In this document: piece by piece, positions 22,222 to 33,300 of the stretch
Numbering within the stretch: position 1 is the stretch's first letter
How the letters are laid out: each line of letters starts with the position of its first letter
Assembly (NCBI GenBank): GCA_029706075.1
Contig: JAINUG010000389.1
Span: 305,001 to 369,000, forward strand
Direction of reading: 5' to 3'
Origin: Aldrovandia affinis
Taxonomy: Eukaryota; Chordata; Actinopteri; Notacanthiformes; Halosauridae
DNA length: 64,000 nucleotides
Translations under genes and position numbers: made by a program
Notes under the pieces: generated by a model
Database searches by the model: none
What the model saw: only the letters and a program-made list of their open reading frames with translations
Told to the model about the DNA's origin: nothing

Positions 22222-22735
22222 CCACAGACAGGAAACGCCCCATTCAGGGGCCCCCTGACCACAGACAGGAAATGCCCCATTCAGGGGCCACAAACAGGAA
22301 ACGCCACATTCAGGGGCCCCCTGACCACAGACAGGAAACATCCCATTCAGGGGCCCCTGACCACAGACACGAAATGCCACATTCAGGGGCTCCAAACCCA
22401 CAGACAGGAAACGTTCCATTCAGGGGCCCCCTGACCACAGACAGGAAATGCCCCATTCAGGGGCCACAAACAGGAAACGCCACATTCAGGGGCCCCCTGA
22501 CCACAGACAGGAAACGCCCCATTCAGGGGCCCCCTGACCACAGACAGGAAATGCCCCATTCAGGGGCCACAAACAGGAAACGCCACATTCAGGGGCCCCC
22601 TGACCACAGACAGGAAACGCCCCATTCAGGGCCCCCCTGACCACAGACACGAAACGCCCCATTCAGGGGCCCCAAACCCACAGACAGGAAAAACCCCATT
22701 CAGGAGCCCCCTGACAACAGACAGGAAACACCCCA
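22222..22735. repeat. Minisatellite with two alternating units
   Basis: Roughly 14 units built on ACAGACAGGAAACGCCCCAT plus TCAGGGGCC, alternating a long form with CCCTGACCACAGA and a short form with ACAAACAGGAAA. No trace in copy B. Open on both strands but only because of repetition. Confidence 0.92.
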
Positions 22736-23746
22736 GATGTATCTATAGCTACAGCGATTTGTATTATGTAAAAAAAATTGTATTGTATCACTGTTTAAAA
22801 CGACTGTCTGGTGTCTGCCCATATAACTCACAGCATTACCCTGCTCAGCACTGCACGTACCCACATTTTCAGTGTATCACAGTCTAAAATGATATCATCA
22901 CAGATTCATGGTGCACACACTGAAATCAAAACAGAAAGCGCCAGTGTAGGAAGATGTGTCGTGTGTTTTTTTTTGTTTTTTTCTCCAGATTGACTCCAAA
23001 CAGTCCTGTCAAAGTTGTGCCTGGATGGTTATGAAACTTATAGTGCTTTGATTTAGCAAATCAACACACACACTCACACACACACACACTCACACACACA
23101 CACAGACATGTGCCTAAATCCAGGCGTGTGAGACGATGTGAAATCTTGTGTACATCAAGAGACAATATGTATTTAGCTTCCTTTGCTGCTGATGTGTCTG
23201 TCCATGCATGCATGCGCGCTTGCCACAGTGTTTTTGTGTGAAACCTCTGTTAGCCTTACACGGGGCACCGGAATGCTTGCTCCGCACTGTGTACTAGTGA
23301 ATGAGGTGAATGAGGTGGCGTGACACCAAAAATGGGTGGAGCTACCCTGTGCTGTCAGGAACTCACTGATTTCAACCAATAATCGTGATTTGTTTGTGAA
23401 GAGCAAAGCCTTTTGATTGGTTGACCAAAGTCAATGATTGACAGGTATTTGTAGCTCCAGCCACCATTGGTGTCATGACACCCCATTCTCCCATCTGTAC
23501 TGTGTACCACTACGACTGTATATCGGACCCATATTTCCAAATAAAGTTGACAAAAACAAAAAAAGCTCTTTGTCAGTTGATTGCTTCATTGGCCGTTGGC
23601 ACAAACAATGTTTTTTGATTCTGTGAGTCATGAGGAAGTACAAAATATAGGGTACCAATATTATCAAAGTATATTCTCTCTAGACACATTTGAGGGTTAC
23701 AAATTTGTCCTTTTAGGACAGTTGGACAGGAGAGGGGCATTCTTAC

Positions 23747-23909
23747 CCCTCTGTGAGTGAGACGGAGGGGAGGAGCCTCCGCACGGGGGGTTTACCCCGT
23801 CGCCGGGAGCAACAGCACAGCCGCCCGAGCAGGATCGCCACGGCAACAGCAGAGGGCAGCAGCACCAGCGCCAGTAAAACCGTCACGTCTGAGAAGCGCC
23901 GAGTCAGCT
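23747..23909 (-). pseudogene. mpzl3: Orphan mpzl3 exon 4 in copy A
   Basis: 163 bp differing at two positions from the functional exon at 45,580-45,742; both splice sites and the reading frame are intact. It encodes LTRRFSDV, the TM helix and the [14 protein letters not shown] stop-transfer region. The exons that should flank it are gone: the DNA matching 41.66-45.54 kb (exons 5 and 6) and 46.27-46.84 kb (exon 3) is deleted here, and exons 1-2 were never in the duplicated unit. It cannot make a protein alone, though it could be picked up as a cassette. Confidence 0.88.
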
Positions 23910-24483
23910 CTACAGGAGAGAGAACCAGGAGAGCTCAGAGAATAACACACACTCACACTCACACACACACACACACACACTCACACTCACACTCACACAC
24001 ACACACACACACACACACACAAGCATAACATCTTACCTGAGAACACAGGGTAGGCTACTGTTAAAAATGTAATTTGCATTATTGGTAATTTGAGTTGCCA
24101 TTTGGTTAGCTTATGGGCACAACTTTTTATTATTATTATAAAAACATTTTTTTAAACGTATCATTCAAAATCTGACTGTGTTATCCTCCCTCACTGTGTA
24201 GTGTGTGATGAGGTGTGTGACTGTGTTCCCTCTCCTCCCTCTAGGGCTGTCCCCGACTAAAAGAAATCTTGGTTGACTAACAGTCATCCGTTTTTTTCGA
24301 TTGGTCGAAACTTTTTTCTATATGACACACCTTATTTATTTTAATAAATATATGCACACTGCGCTTATCTCGTGTTTTATAACTTTCTTAAGTGAATGAC
24401 ACAAATGAGTAACAATAGGCTAATGACTTTATGGAGCCAGAGTTCAAGATTTCATGATTTCATACTCCAGATTTGTTTTTGTT

Positions 24484-24830
24484 TTTTTTTTTAATTTTTG
24501 TTTCTGATTTTATCCCATTTTTCTCCCAATTTGGTAGCCAATTAGACCCGCTATTTTTACGTCAATCCCCCCCTAGTAATGTGAGTTCACTGCCGTAGTC
24601 CTGCGACCGGTAGTGACGAAGCGAAGTGACGCCTCTTACGAGACGGCACCCGCAGGCCGTCGACCATAACCCGGTACTACAGGGCCACTCTACGCAGCGA
24701 ACGTCACGTCGGCTCCCCTCCCCTCCCCTCCCCTCCCTGGGGCGGACAGCCAATCGCCGCCCCCTGGTGGCACTCCCAGCCAGAGCCGACACTTGGCGAG
24801 ACGGGGAATTGAACCCCGAACCCCTGGGTT
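24484..24830 (-). mobile_element. tRNA-derived SINE (truncated head)
   Basis: Same family as 42,010-42,363: TTCTCCCAATTTGGTAGCCA, GGGGCGGACAGCCAATCGCC, and reversed box B in GGGAATTGAACCCCG. The tRNA-like head is replaced by other sequence past about 24,820. Confidence 0.75.
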
Positions 24831-25032
24831 GCCCCTCGGGAGCATCATGGTCTCTCCCGATCTCAAAAATGACATGATATTTTTGTATGTCCATGAGGGC
24901 AACCCAGCCCCAACCAATCCTGTCCTGAAGGCAAATACCCTCAGGGCCCTGTATACATATGGGGGCATGTATGGCACAGTGTGGTCCAGTCCACACAGGC
25001 CCATAGATCTGAGGAAGGGAGTGGCATAGTCT

Positions 25033-25830
25033 TTAGCAAATTGTCAGGGGCCGTGTGCTCCAGCTCCCGATTTTTTTCTGGACATGGCGGACAGCCTCCT
25101 CCCAGCTCCGGTTCCCTCCCCCGTCGTTCTGGAAGGTGACCCCCAGAAGCTTTATGCCTTCTGTGTGTACAGGGAAAGAACAGGTTAGCGACTCACTCCA
25201 TGACTGCGACAGGTACACTTCGCTCTTGCCCCGGTTGACCAGTGCACCTGTGGCCGCACAGAAATCGCCCACCACCTTTGTAGCGGTGGTGATGGAACGA
25301 CTATCTGTGCCAACGATGGTGATGTCGTCCATATACGCCATCACCCTGAGCCATTCCCCACTGCCACCCGGCAGTAAGTATCCCCTGACGTTTTTGTTTT
25401 CGCCGGATGGCCTGTAGAAACGGCTCAAGGTAGATGACGTACAGGAGGGGCGCTAGGGGGCACCCTTGTTGACAACCACTCTGCCCGAGATGTCCCCCAA
25501 ACACATCCAGGTTCAGCGCTGGAGGGGATTTGGAAAGTTAAACCTCTCCAGCACCCTCTCCAGGGACACATAGCTAACCCTGTCAAAGGCCTTCTCTTGA
25601 TCTAGACTGAGAAGGCCTAAAGGGGACCTGCGCTCCCCGGAGTGGATAATGATATCTCTCACGAGGAGCAGATTGTCATTTATGGACCTCCCAGGAACAC
25701 TGCATGTTTGGTTGCGGCCGATCAGCGCTGGTAACAGGTCTTGGAACCTCCTCATCATTGATTTAGCCATGATCTTATAATCCACTGAGAGGAGGTTGAT
25801 CGGCCGCCAGTTCCGGAGGTCCGCCTAACT
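25033..25830 (-). mobile_element. Tx1/L1-type LINE reverse transcriptase fragment
   Basis: Antisense frames encode CSVPGRSINDNLLLVRDI, SLDQEKAFDRVSY, GCQQGCPLAPLLYVIYLEPF and the catalytic AYMDDITIVG box, then KLLGVTF. Two frameshifts separate the pieces. Neither 5' nor 3' end of the LINE is present. Confidence 0.85.
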
Positions 25831-26063
25831 ATGTTAAGAGTGAAGGACTGTCACTGCCATACCCGCAGTATCCAGAATGCATTATTCTACTGAAATGCGC
25901 GCCGAACTGTGGCGTGAATCAAGGTGTCTCATGCTGCGTGGTTAATTTTTATTTTCCTTTTTTTATTTCGCACGACTGCTCGACCAAAACAAATCTCGGT
26001 TGACCAACAGCCCATCGACCAAACAATCGACCAGTCAATCTAAATAGGGTCAGCCCTAGTCAT

Positions 26064-26895
26064 TTCTGCTGGTTATCTTTCTTTAGATATTAAAACAGAA
26101 GTGAGGGTGTGTTGATCTGGATCCACAATACCAAGGGCTGGACGCACCTGGCCCATACTACGCAGCATAGACAGATAACAATAATTATACTAATGACAAC
26201 AGCCAGTAGAAATGCCACTTTGGTATGTTGTGGTTTAAAAAAGAACTGATACAGTTTACTTAGTTAGTTAGTTTTATTTGACAATTTTAAAAAATAGATA
26301 TACACAATGTGAACACACATCTCCTTGATACATGACATCACTTTAATGCACAGCGCAAATCGCTGAGGATGACACAAACAAGTTGGCAAAAAGTCAACTT
26401 ATTTCCATTGTGGTCCTCTATCTACTGAAATCAAAGTATTATGGATTATTTAAAATGATGATTGAACGGGTTTTCACCTCTAGCATCCACAAAAGATCAG
26501 TGAACTCTGTGGAGTTTCATGCGAAGGACAGCGTCCATACCCTGCTGCGCGCACAATGTCGCCACAAATCGTGACAGCAATGGGCCAGAACACTGCCTTT
26601 CTGTCCATTCAAACGTGCCAAACGCTTAGCTATTTCGCAAACAGCGCTAGCTCTTGTGAGACACACTGCCCATTGTCCAAAGAGTTTTAGCTAGCTCGGC
26701 GACTCCCCCTCGCCGTCCAATGGCCGCTTGGCGATATTTTATTTTATTGAACCTTTATTTAACCAGGGAAAAAGCCCATTGAGATACAATCTGGCCAAGA
26801 AAGGCAGCAGAACAGCATTTAAGAGTTACATTGACACACATACACAATACAATACATTAAAACATCTTCCAAGAGACCTATATATAAGAATCCAG
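26064..26895. other. No gene seen; repeat remnants
   Basis: 26,255-26,340 looks like a LINE 3' end. 26,735-26,895 starts a dispersed repeat (TTGAACCTTTATTTAACCAG) that continues after the hAT element at 28,454-28,625. Confidence 0.5.
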
Positions 26896-26903
26896 CCTAT
26901 GGG

Positions 26904-28445
26904 CAGAGATGGGCAAAGATACATCAAAATGTATCTTGTTACAAAATACAAAATACCCTCAAATAAATGTATCAAAATACAAAATACTGGTGCCAGAAAA
27001 TGTATCAGATAAAATACATGTATTTTGTATTTTCAAAATACAGGAAAAAGAACTTGTCTCCAATTGGCTATCGTAGGCCAACATATGAATAGGTGGCTGC
27101 CTTTCTCTATGAATATGAGCAAAAAAACAAAATCACATAGGCTATCGCCGTGTGTTAAGTGTTAGAGGCACAATCACATCTTTAGCATCTCCTAATTAGT
27201 TTGCCCACATTACTCCCTCCATTTTGGTTGTTTGGGCTATTGACAACCAATTTCTTATCTTTGATGCTATTTGTATATAAAAGAAAAATACTGAAAATAT
27301 TACAGTACAAACTTACAAACAAATTAGCATGAATTGTACATGCTAGCTAGTGTTTCTGGAGTCACAAAGTGGCGTTTTGAGAAATCGTATTTTCCAACTT
27401 TTCACGTCACGTCACGTTTTCTCAAAACGCCACTTAGAATACTGTGAGTAGGCTTGTGTGAAAACAAGTGCCGAATTCTCAATAGCTGCCTGCGACCAGA
27501 TATATGCATGCATCCACGTGTGCATGCATTCACTGCCTTGTCCAACCGACAGAGAGCGGGTCTAAAAATCACTGTGAGTGTGTCTAAGTGTACTTGTGAG
27601 GTTCCGGATAAGGACCCAGACGCAGATCAGGATTAGGCAAAGAATAGTTTAATGGAGGCAGAGGTCAACACCAGAAGTCAGGGTAGCGAAAGTACAAAAT
27701 CCAAAACCAAAGAGAAGTCACAAAACAATCCAAAATTCAAAACCGGTAAAACAGAGAAGGCAAACAAACAAAATCGGCAGGCAAACTCGAAGTGAAAACA
27801 GAAGGGGTGTCTAAGGAAAATGCTACAGACTCTGGCTTACTCGAAATCGGCACAGGGAATGAAGATCAACGTTCTGACGGGGAATGAACATAAACACGGA
27901 ACTTAAATACAAGCAGGAAGGAAACACAATAGGAATCAGGTGTGACTAGGAGGAGAGAGGGTAGGAACACAGGTGAATGTTAGTAGTTAAGTAGGTTAGT
28001 ACTATATACATCGAACTAATATACAAAGTGTAATAGAAAGTAAGAAGGAAGTAAAACGAGATAATAAGCTAAGACGGAAAAACCGAAACATAGAATTTCC
28101 CGAAGTGCATGACAAAAGACAAGGAGTGGATCTCGAAATACAGGAACAATGACAACAGGGGAACAGAACGTGAATCGAAATGATGAATAATTAATAAACA
28201 AAGAACAAAAACAACCGAATAGACATAGCAGAACATAACAGTCCTGTTGTTCTTTTTTATGTTCTTTGAATCATGGATAAAGTATTTTGAATTTTGAAAA
28301 TACAAAATTACTCCACCCTAAAGTATCTTGTTACAAATTACATTTTGACTTTTTTTCATCCCTGTCAAATACAAATTACAAAATACTCAAAAGTAATTGA
28401 AATACGTATTTCAAATACAAGTAACAGAAATACTGCCCATCTCTG
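26904..28445. mobile_element. hAT non-autonomous element with exact 8-bp target duplication
   Basis: Inverted ends CAGAGATGGGCA and TGCCCATCTCTG are flanked by CCTATGGG at 26,896-26,903 and 28,446-28,453. Interior near the ends is rich in AAATACAAAATAC. A solo LTR (27,595-28,240) is nested inside. No transposase. Confidence 0.92.
27595..28240 (-). repeat. Solo LTR nested in the hAT element
   Basis: Runs from TGTGAGGTTCCGG to GAACATAACA (TG...CA ends), with near-matching flanks GTACT (27,590-27,594) and GTCCT (28,241-28,245). Structure (GGACCCAGACGCAG near one end) is like the Gypsy LTRs at 30.8 and 35.0 kb. Orientation inferred from that likeness. Confidence 0.72.
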
Positions 28446-28625
28446 CCTATGGGAAACATCTACACTCCTTCTTAAGGACATCTGCAACCAGGGTCTTGAA
28501 CTCCCTAAGTGGTACCAGCACCTCTAACTGGATAACCTTTTGTAAGGTGTTCCATGTTGTGGGTGCACAATATGAAAAGGCTTGCCTCGTAGATAAAAAC
28601 ACACAAATGTAACTGTCTACGTGTA

Positions 28626-29569
28626 GCTAGAGAAGGCCATTCCACCATTTCATATCAACTACACTGATGGGTGGATGATCTGGCATTTGTGATAAAGCGC
28701 AACGCTGCATGGTAGACACAATCTGTTTTTCGTAGCAGAGATGATGCTGCTTGCATGTACAGCAAATCCCCAACAAATCCCCGCAGTCAGTGCCAGACAT
28801 GGCACGCTCGTAAGTGAGTCTTTGTCGCGGGCTTTAAGGCTTTAAGGGTAAAATGTATTATGTCTGCGTCATGCAGATCTAACGTCATAGCGAAGTAACG
28901 GACTCACTTCGCCTGTTTACGTTGGATTGGGACGCAGCAAAGGCTCTGCGTTTCTCCGGCGCTGCCGTCGTCTTTTTTCGTTTTTCGTTTTGCATTACCG
29001 CCTGCCTTGTTTTTTTCACTGGGAGGTAAAAGCCCCTGCTGGCGAATCTTATGATTCGCTTCCTCTCAAATACAAAGCGCTCCTCAAATCTGTGGTTATG
29101 ACTTTTTGTAAACACCGAGGAAGCTATGGTGTTGTGGCGCGTGGTTTAATAAACAGCGCGCAATATATAACGTTAAAGTTTGATTTGTAAGTTAGGATAT
29201 GATGTAAAGTAAAGACAGGAAACGTCGGAGGTGGAAGAACTAGATGAGGAGAACTCCTCTAACATTCACTTGTTCCTACTTCTTTTCAGTAACCCATATA
29301 CAATATCAATTCAACTAAATGTAAAAAAAAGTTTTTTTAAATTAGTAGTGCGATTCTGCCAGACAAAAAACCGAGCCTCCTAGCTTTCTTCAGATATCGC
29401 CCATAAACGTAAAACCAACGATTTTCTCTGCTACCATCATTGCCAGTCATATTATAGCGCCGAAAAGGACGCATTTCTCCCCCAATTTTAAGATTGAATT
29501 AATAATACAAAACCACAATATTCATATCTGGACGAGGACACGTGTAACAATAAGGGCAACAGGAAAACA
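28626..29569 (+). promoter_or_regulatory. Upstream region and likely promoter of scn2b copy B
   Basis: Immediately upstream of the signal-peptide exon. CG dinucleotides are relatively common at 28,860-28,990 and 29,390-29,480. No clear TATA box can be fixed. The transcription start is not determinable by eye. Confidence 0.35.
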
Positions 29570-29654
29570 ATGATTTTAACATCCCAAACGCCATATAGAT
29601 CGTGGATGCCAGCTGTTAGACGGTGCCTTGCAGTACTGGTCATTTTCGGCTTGG
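29570..29654 (+). CDS. scn2b: scn2b copy B, exon 1 (signal peptide)
   Basis: ATG at 29,570 in context AAAACAATGA; reads [12 protein letters not shown] then a hydrophobic core [10 protein letters not shown], ending after one base of a glycine codon at the donor TTGG|GTAAGT. Phase 1 fits exon 2 (GT TCG CCT) at 36,127. Length (28 codons plus one base) suits the signal exon of beta subunits. Assignment rests on position, strand, phase and signal-peptide character. Confidence 0.78.
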
Positions 29655-29870
29655 GTAAGTAGGTTATCCACCGGGCGCTATGTCCATGTGCTGTTTTTCT
29701 GAATTATCCCGTTTATCTGTCGGGTGCTAAGTCATCATTTATTCGGGTGTCATTTTAGACGAATTATTTGTGCGTGTGCGCGCGCGCGCGCGTGCGTGCG
29801 CCCATCCATCCGTCCGTCGGTCCGCGCGTGTTGACTTCCGTGTCCCGTTGGAGATGTGTGTTAGTGTGTG

Positions 29871-29920
<50 letters not shown>

Positions 29921-30296
29921 CATCCGTGTGTGTGTGTGAGCGTGTGTTTGAGCGTGCGTGTGTGCGTGCGCGCGTGCGTGCGCCCATCCATCCGTCCGTC
30001 GGTCCGCGCGGGTTGACTTCCGTGTCCCGTTGGAGATGTGTGTTAGTGTGTGTGTATGTGTGTGTGTGTGTGAGCGTGTGTGTGTGTGTGTGAGCATCCG
30101 TGTGTGTGTGTGTGAGTGTGTGTGTGTGTGTGCGCGCGTGCGTGCGCCCATCCATCCGTCCGTCGGTCCGCGCAGGTTGACTTCCGTGTCCCGTTGGAGA
30201 TGTGTGTTAGTGTGTGTGTATGTGTGTGTGAGCATCCATGTGTGTGTGTGAGCGTGTGTGTTGGTGTGTGAATGTGTGTCTCCGGCAGTGTAGAGG

Positions 30297-30327
<31 letters not shown>

Positions 30328-33300
30328 GGGGAACTGTATCTCACACTCACACACACTCTCTCACACTCACACTCACACACACACACACACACACCTCTCT
30401 CACACTCACACTCACACGCACTCACACTCACACGCAGGAGAACTGTGTGAGTGTGTCTCTCGCTTTCTCCCTCTCTCTCTCCCACTCTTTCTCTCTTTGT
30501 CTCAAATTCAAATATACTTTATGCATCATGACCACACATTTGCATTGCCAAAGTAATTGTTTACTTTAAAAGGAATCAACAATAACAACAAAAAAATAAA
30601 AGTAGTTATAATGGCATTAATAGTAATAATAACAACAATTTATATATTGGACTGGTCTGCTACTTGCTCTCTCAGGTCATGCTATGTCCCTCTCCCGAAA
30701 TCATCAACTCCCTTTCCTCTTGTTTTCTGATGTCCAAATGTTTATCACAGTATTAGAGAGAGTGCACCTCTGTCTCTATCTCACCTGTAATACAGTGACA
30801 CAACACTCATTGTGTCAGGAACGGTGTCGGAAAACCAGGCGCGGACCCAGAAATGCAATAATGTATTTCATTGCATAAACAGGCAATGGTCACACAGGAG
30901 CAATCAGGGCAATACAGGGATACAAAGAGTGATTGGGGACAGGCAAAGTTCATTCCAGGCTTCAGTTGTGTCAGAGGCAGGCAAGGCGTAGTCAATGGGC
31001 AGGCGGAGGTCGATAACGGGAAATCAGTCCAGGGAACACAGAGAGGAGCGGGACTGGAACCACAAGGAGCACGAACAGGTGGGTCGGGAACGAGACTGGG
31101 ATACAGATGAACACGGGAGCACGAACAAGAACACGGGAGCACGAACAAGAGCACGAACAAAAACACGGTGAAACAAAACACGGGTAAACAGGGAAAACGC
31201 TGGAGAGTTGTGTAGGCATAAGCAAAGCACAAGACACTCTGGCAACGGACATGGGAAAACGCACAGCTTATATACATTTAGACATAACGAGAAACAATCA
31301 GGAATTAACACGAATGCAGCAGACTGCAATCAGACACATGAGGAACAGGTGAAAACGATAATACAATGACGAGACTGGAAACAGGTAAGCGAAAGTAAAA
31401 ACACGGACCGGACAACCAGGAAAACATGGAATAAACTACAAACACCTAATTACGGGGAACACGAACACGAGATGTGACAGTACCCCCCCCCAGGGACGCC
31501 ACCTGGTGGATCAGCAACCTGTACCGGATGCCGACACAGGAAATCCTGGATCAGGGAGGGGTCGACGATATGTCTTTCAGGTACCCAACTGCGTTCCTCG
31601 GGACCGTACCCCTCCCAATCCACCAAGAATTGGCGACCACGGCCCCTGCGTTGGACATCCAGCAGGTGGCGAACGGTGTAAACTTGGCCACCTTCGATGA
31701 GCCGGGGGGGAGGCGGGGTGCGGACAGGAGGGCTAAAACGAGAAACAACATAGGGTTTGAGACGAGACACGTGAAACACAGGATGGATGCGGCGTAGGGG
31801 AGGAGGGAGGCGCAACTGTATGGCCGAGGGGGTGGTAACACAAATGATGGGGTAGGGACCAATAAATCTAGGGGATAACTTTTTACAAGATCCCCACAGG
31901 GGAATGTCCTTGGCGGAGAGCCAGACCTTCTGGCCGACCCTGTAGCGAGGGGCAGGGCGGTCGGCCTGGCTCTTCATAGCCGAGACGTGGCGAAGCAGGG
32001 TGGCGCGTGCTCTCCGCCATGTACTCCGGGCTCTTGAGATGAGAGCTTTGGCAGACGGCACCTCCACCTCCTTCTCCTCCTCCGGGAACAGAGGTGGTTA
32101 GTATCCCAGACAACATTGAAAAGGAGAGATTCCGGTAGAGGATACGGGAAGGGAATTGTGGGCGTATTCCACCCAGGGCAGGGAGCGTGACCAGGTAGCC
32201 GGAGTTTGTTCAGCCAGACAGCGCAGTCCCTTCCCCAGCTCCTGGTTATAGCGCTCAGTCTGGCCATTAGTCTCTGGATGGAACCCAGAGGACAGGTTGG
32301 GCTTGGCGCCGATCAGGGAGCAGAACGCTTTCCAGAACCCACTGGAGAACTGGGGCCCCCGGTCCGAGGTCATCTCCTGTGGTAGTCCGTGGAGGCAAAA
32401 AACATGTCTCACCATGAGCTCAGAGGGAGAGGGCACAGTCTGTTCACCATCCTGACTCCCTGTGGAAGGAAGCTGTTCAGCATCCTTTGGGATCGGGCAC
32501 AGAGGCTCCTGTACCTTTTCCCCGATGGCAGGAGGGAAAACAGTCCATGGAAAGGGTGGTGAGGGTCCCTTATGATGCTGGTGGCCCTGGTGGATGCTGG
32601 TGGATGCTGGTGGCCCCCAGATTCCATCTGAAACAAATCTTGGTGGATGTTAGAGATATTAACGGTGCGGCTACCGTGCTGTAATTACGCACAAACAGTC
32701 TATAGAAATTTGCAAACCCAAGGAAGCGTTGGAGTTGTCTGCGATCAGAGGGTATGGGCCATTCCTGCACCGCCTGCACCTTGGCGGGGTCCATCTCCAG
32801 ATGGCCTCGGGAGATAATGAAACCTAAAAACTGGACAGAGTCTTTATGGAAATCACATTTCTCTGCTTTAATAAACAATTGGTTCTCTAGCAGTCTCTGG
32901 ATAACCCGGCATACATGCTGTATGTGTTCCTTGAAGGTTTTAGAGAAAATCTGAATGTCATCCAGGTAAACATAAACGAACTGGGACAGCATGTCCCGGA
33001 GGACGTCGTTCACCAATCCCTGGAAGACGGCAGGAGCGTTGGTGAGTCCGAATGGCATGGCCAGGTATTCATAATGACCGGTGTGAGTGTTGAATGCAGT
33101 CTTCCATTCGTCCCCCTCCCGAATCCGGACCAGGTGGTAGGCGTTGCGGAGATCCAATTTGGTGAAGAACTGTCCCTCCTGGAGATTGTCGAATGCCGAA
33201 GACATCAATGGGAGTGGGTAGCGGTTCTTCACGGTAATGGCATTGAGACCTCGGTAATCAATGCAAGGACGCAAAGTTCCATCTTTTATCTTAACAAAGA

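Larger units (their letters stand above)
3417..24243. repeat. Segmental duplication, copy A
   Basis: From CACTCGGCCAGTCT at about 3417 this interval aligns in order with 35,869-46,925 (copy B): scn2b exons 2-4 and introns, the TC-rich tract, a conserved post-stop block, a SINE with the same target site, a CR1 fragment, and mpzl3 exon 4 in antisense. Homology stops at about 24,243, where a hAT-like element begins. Copy A is longer because of insertions absent from B (3489-3770, 4632-4960, 5608-8272, 12,289-17,532, 18,717-20,062, 21,503-21,813) and has lost DNA corresponding to 41.66-45.54 and 46.27-46.84 kb of B. Confidence 0.9.
24244..26063. mobile_element. hAT-like element carrying nested insertions
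   Basis: Ends TAGGGCTGTCCCCGACTAAA and, reversed, TAGGGCTGACCCTATTTAGA, followed on both sides by matching CTTGGTTGACTAACAG / CTGTTGGTCAACC stretches. No 8-bp target duplication could be seen. The interior holds a SINE and a Tx1 LINE fragment. The left end marks where homology with copy B stops. Confidence 0.7.

Noticed and set aside
22134..22640. 168-residue repetitive open frame
   Set aside because: Explained by the minisatellite period. No start context, splice sites or counterpart in copy B.
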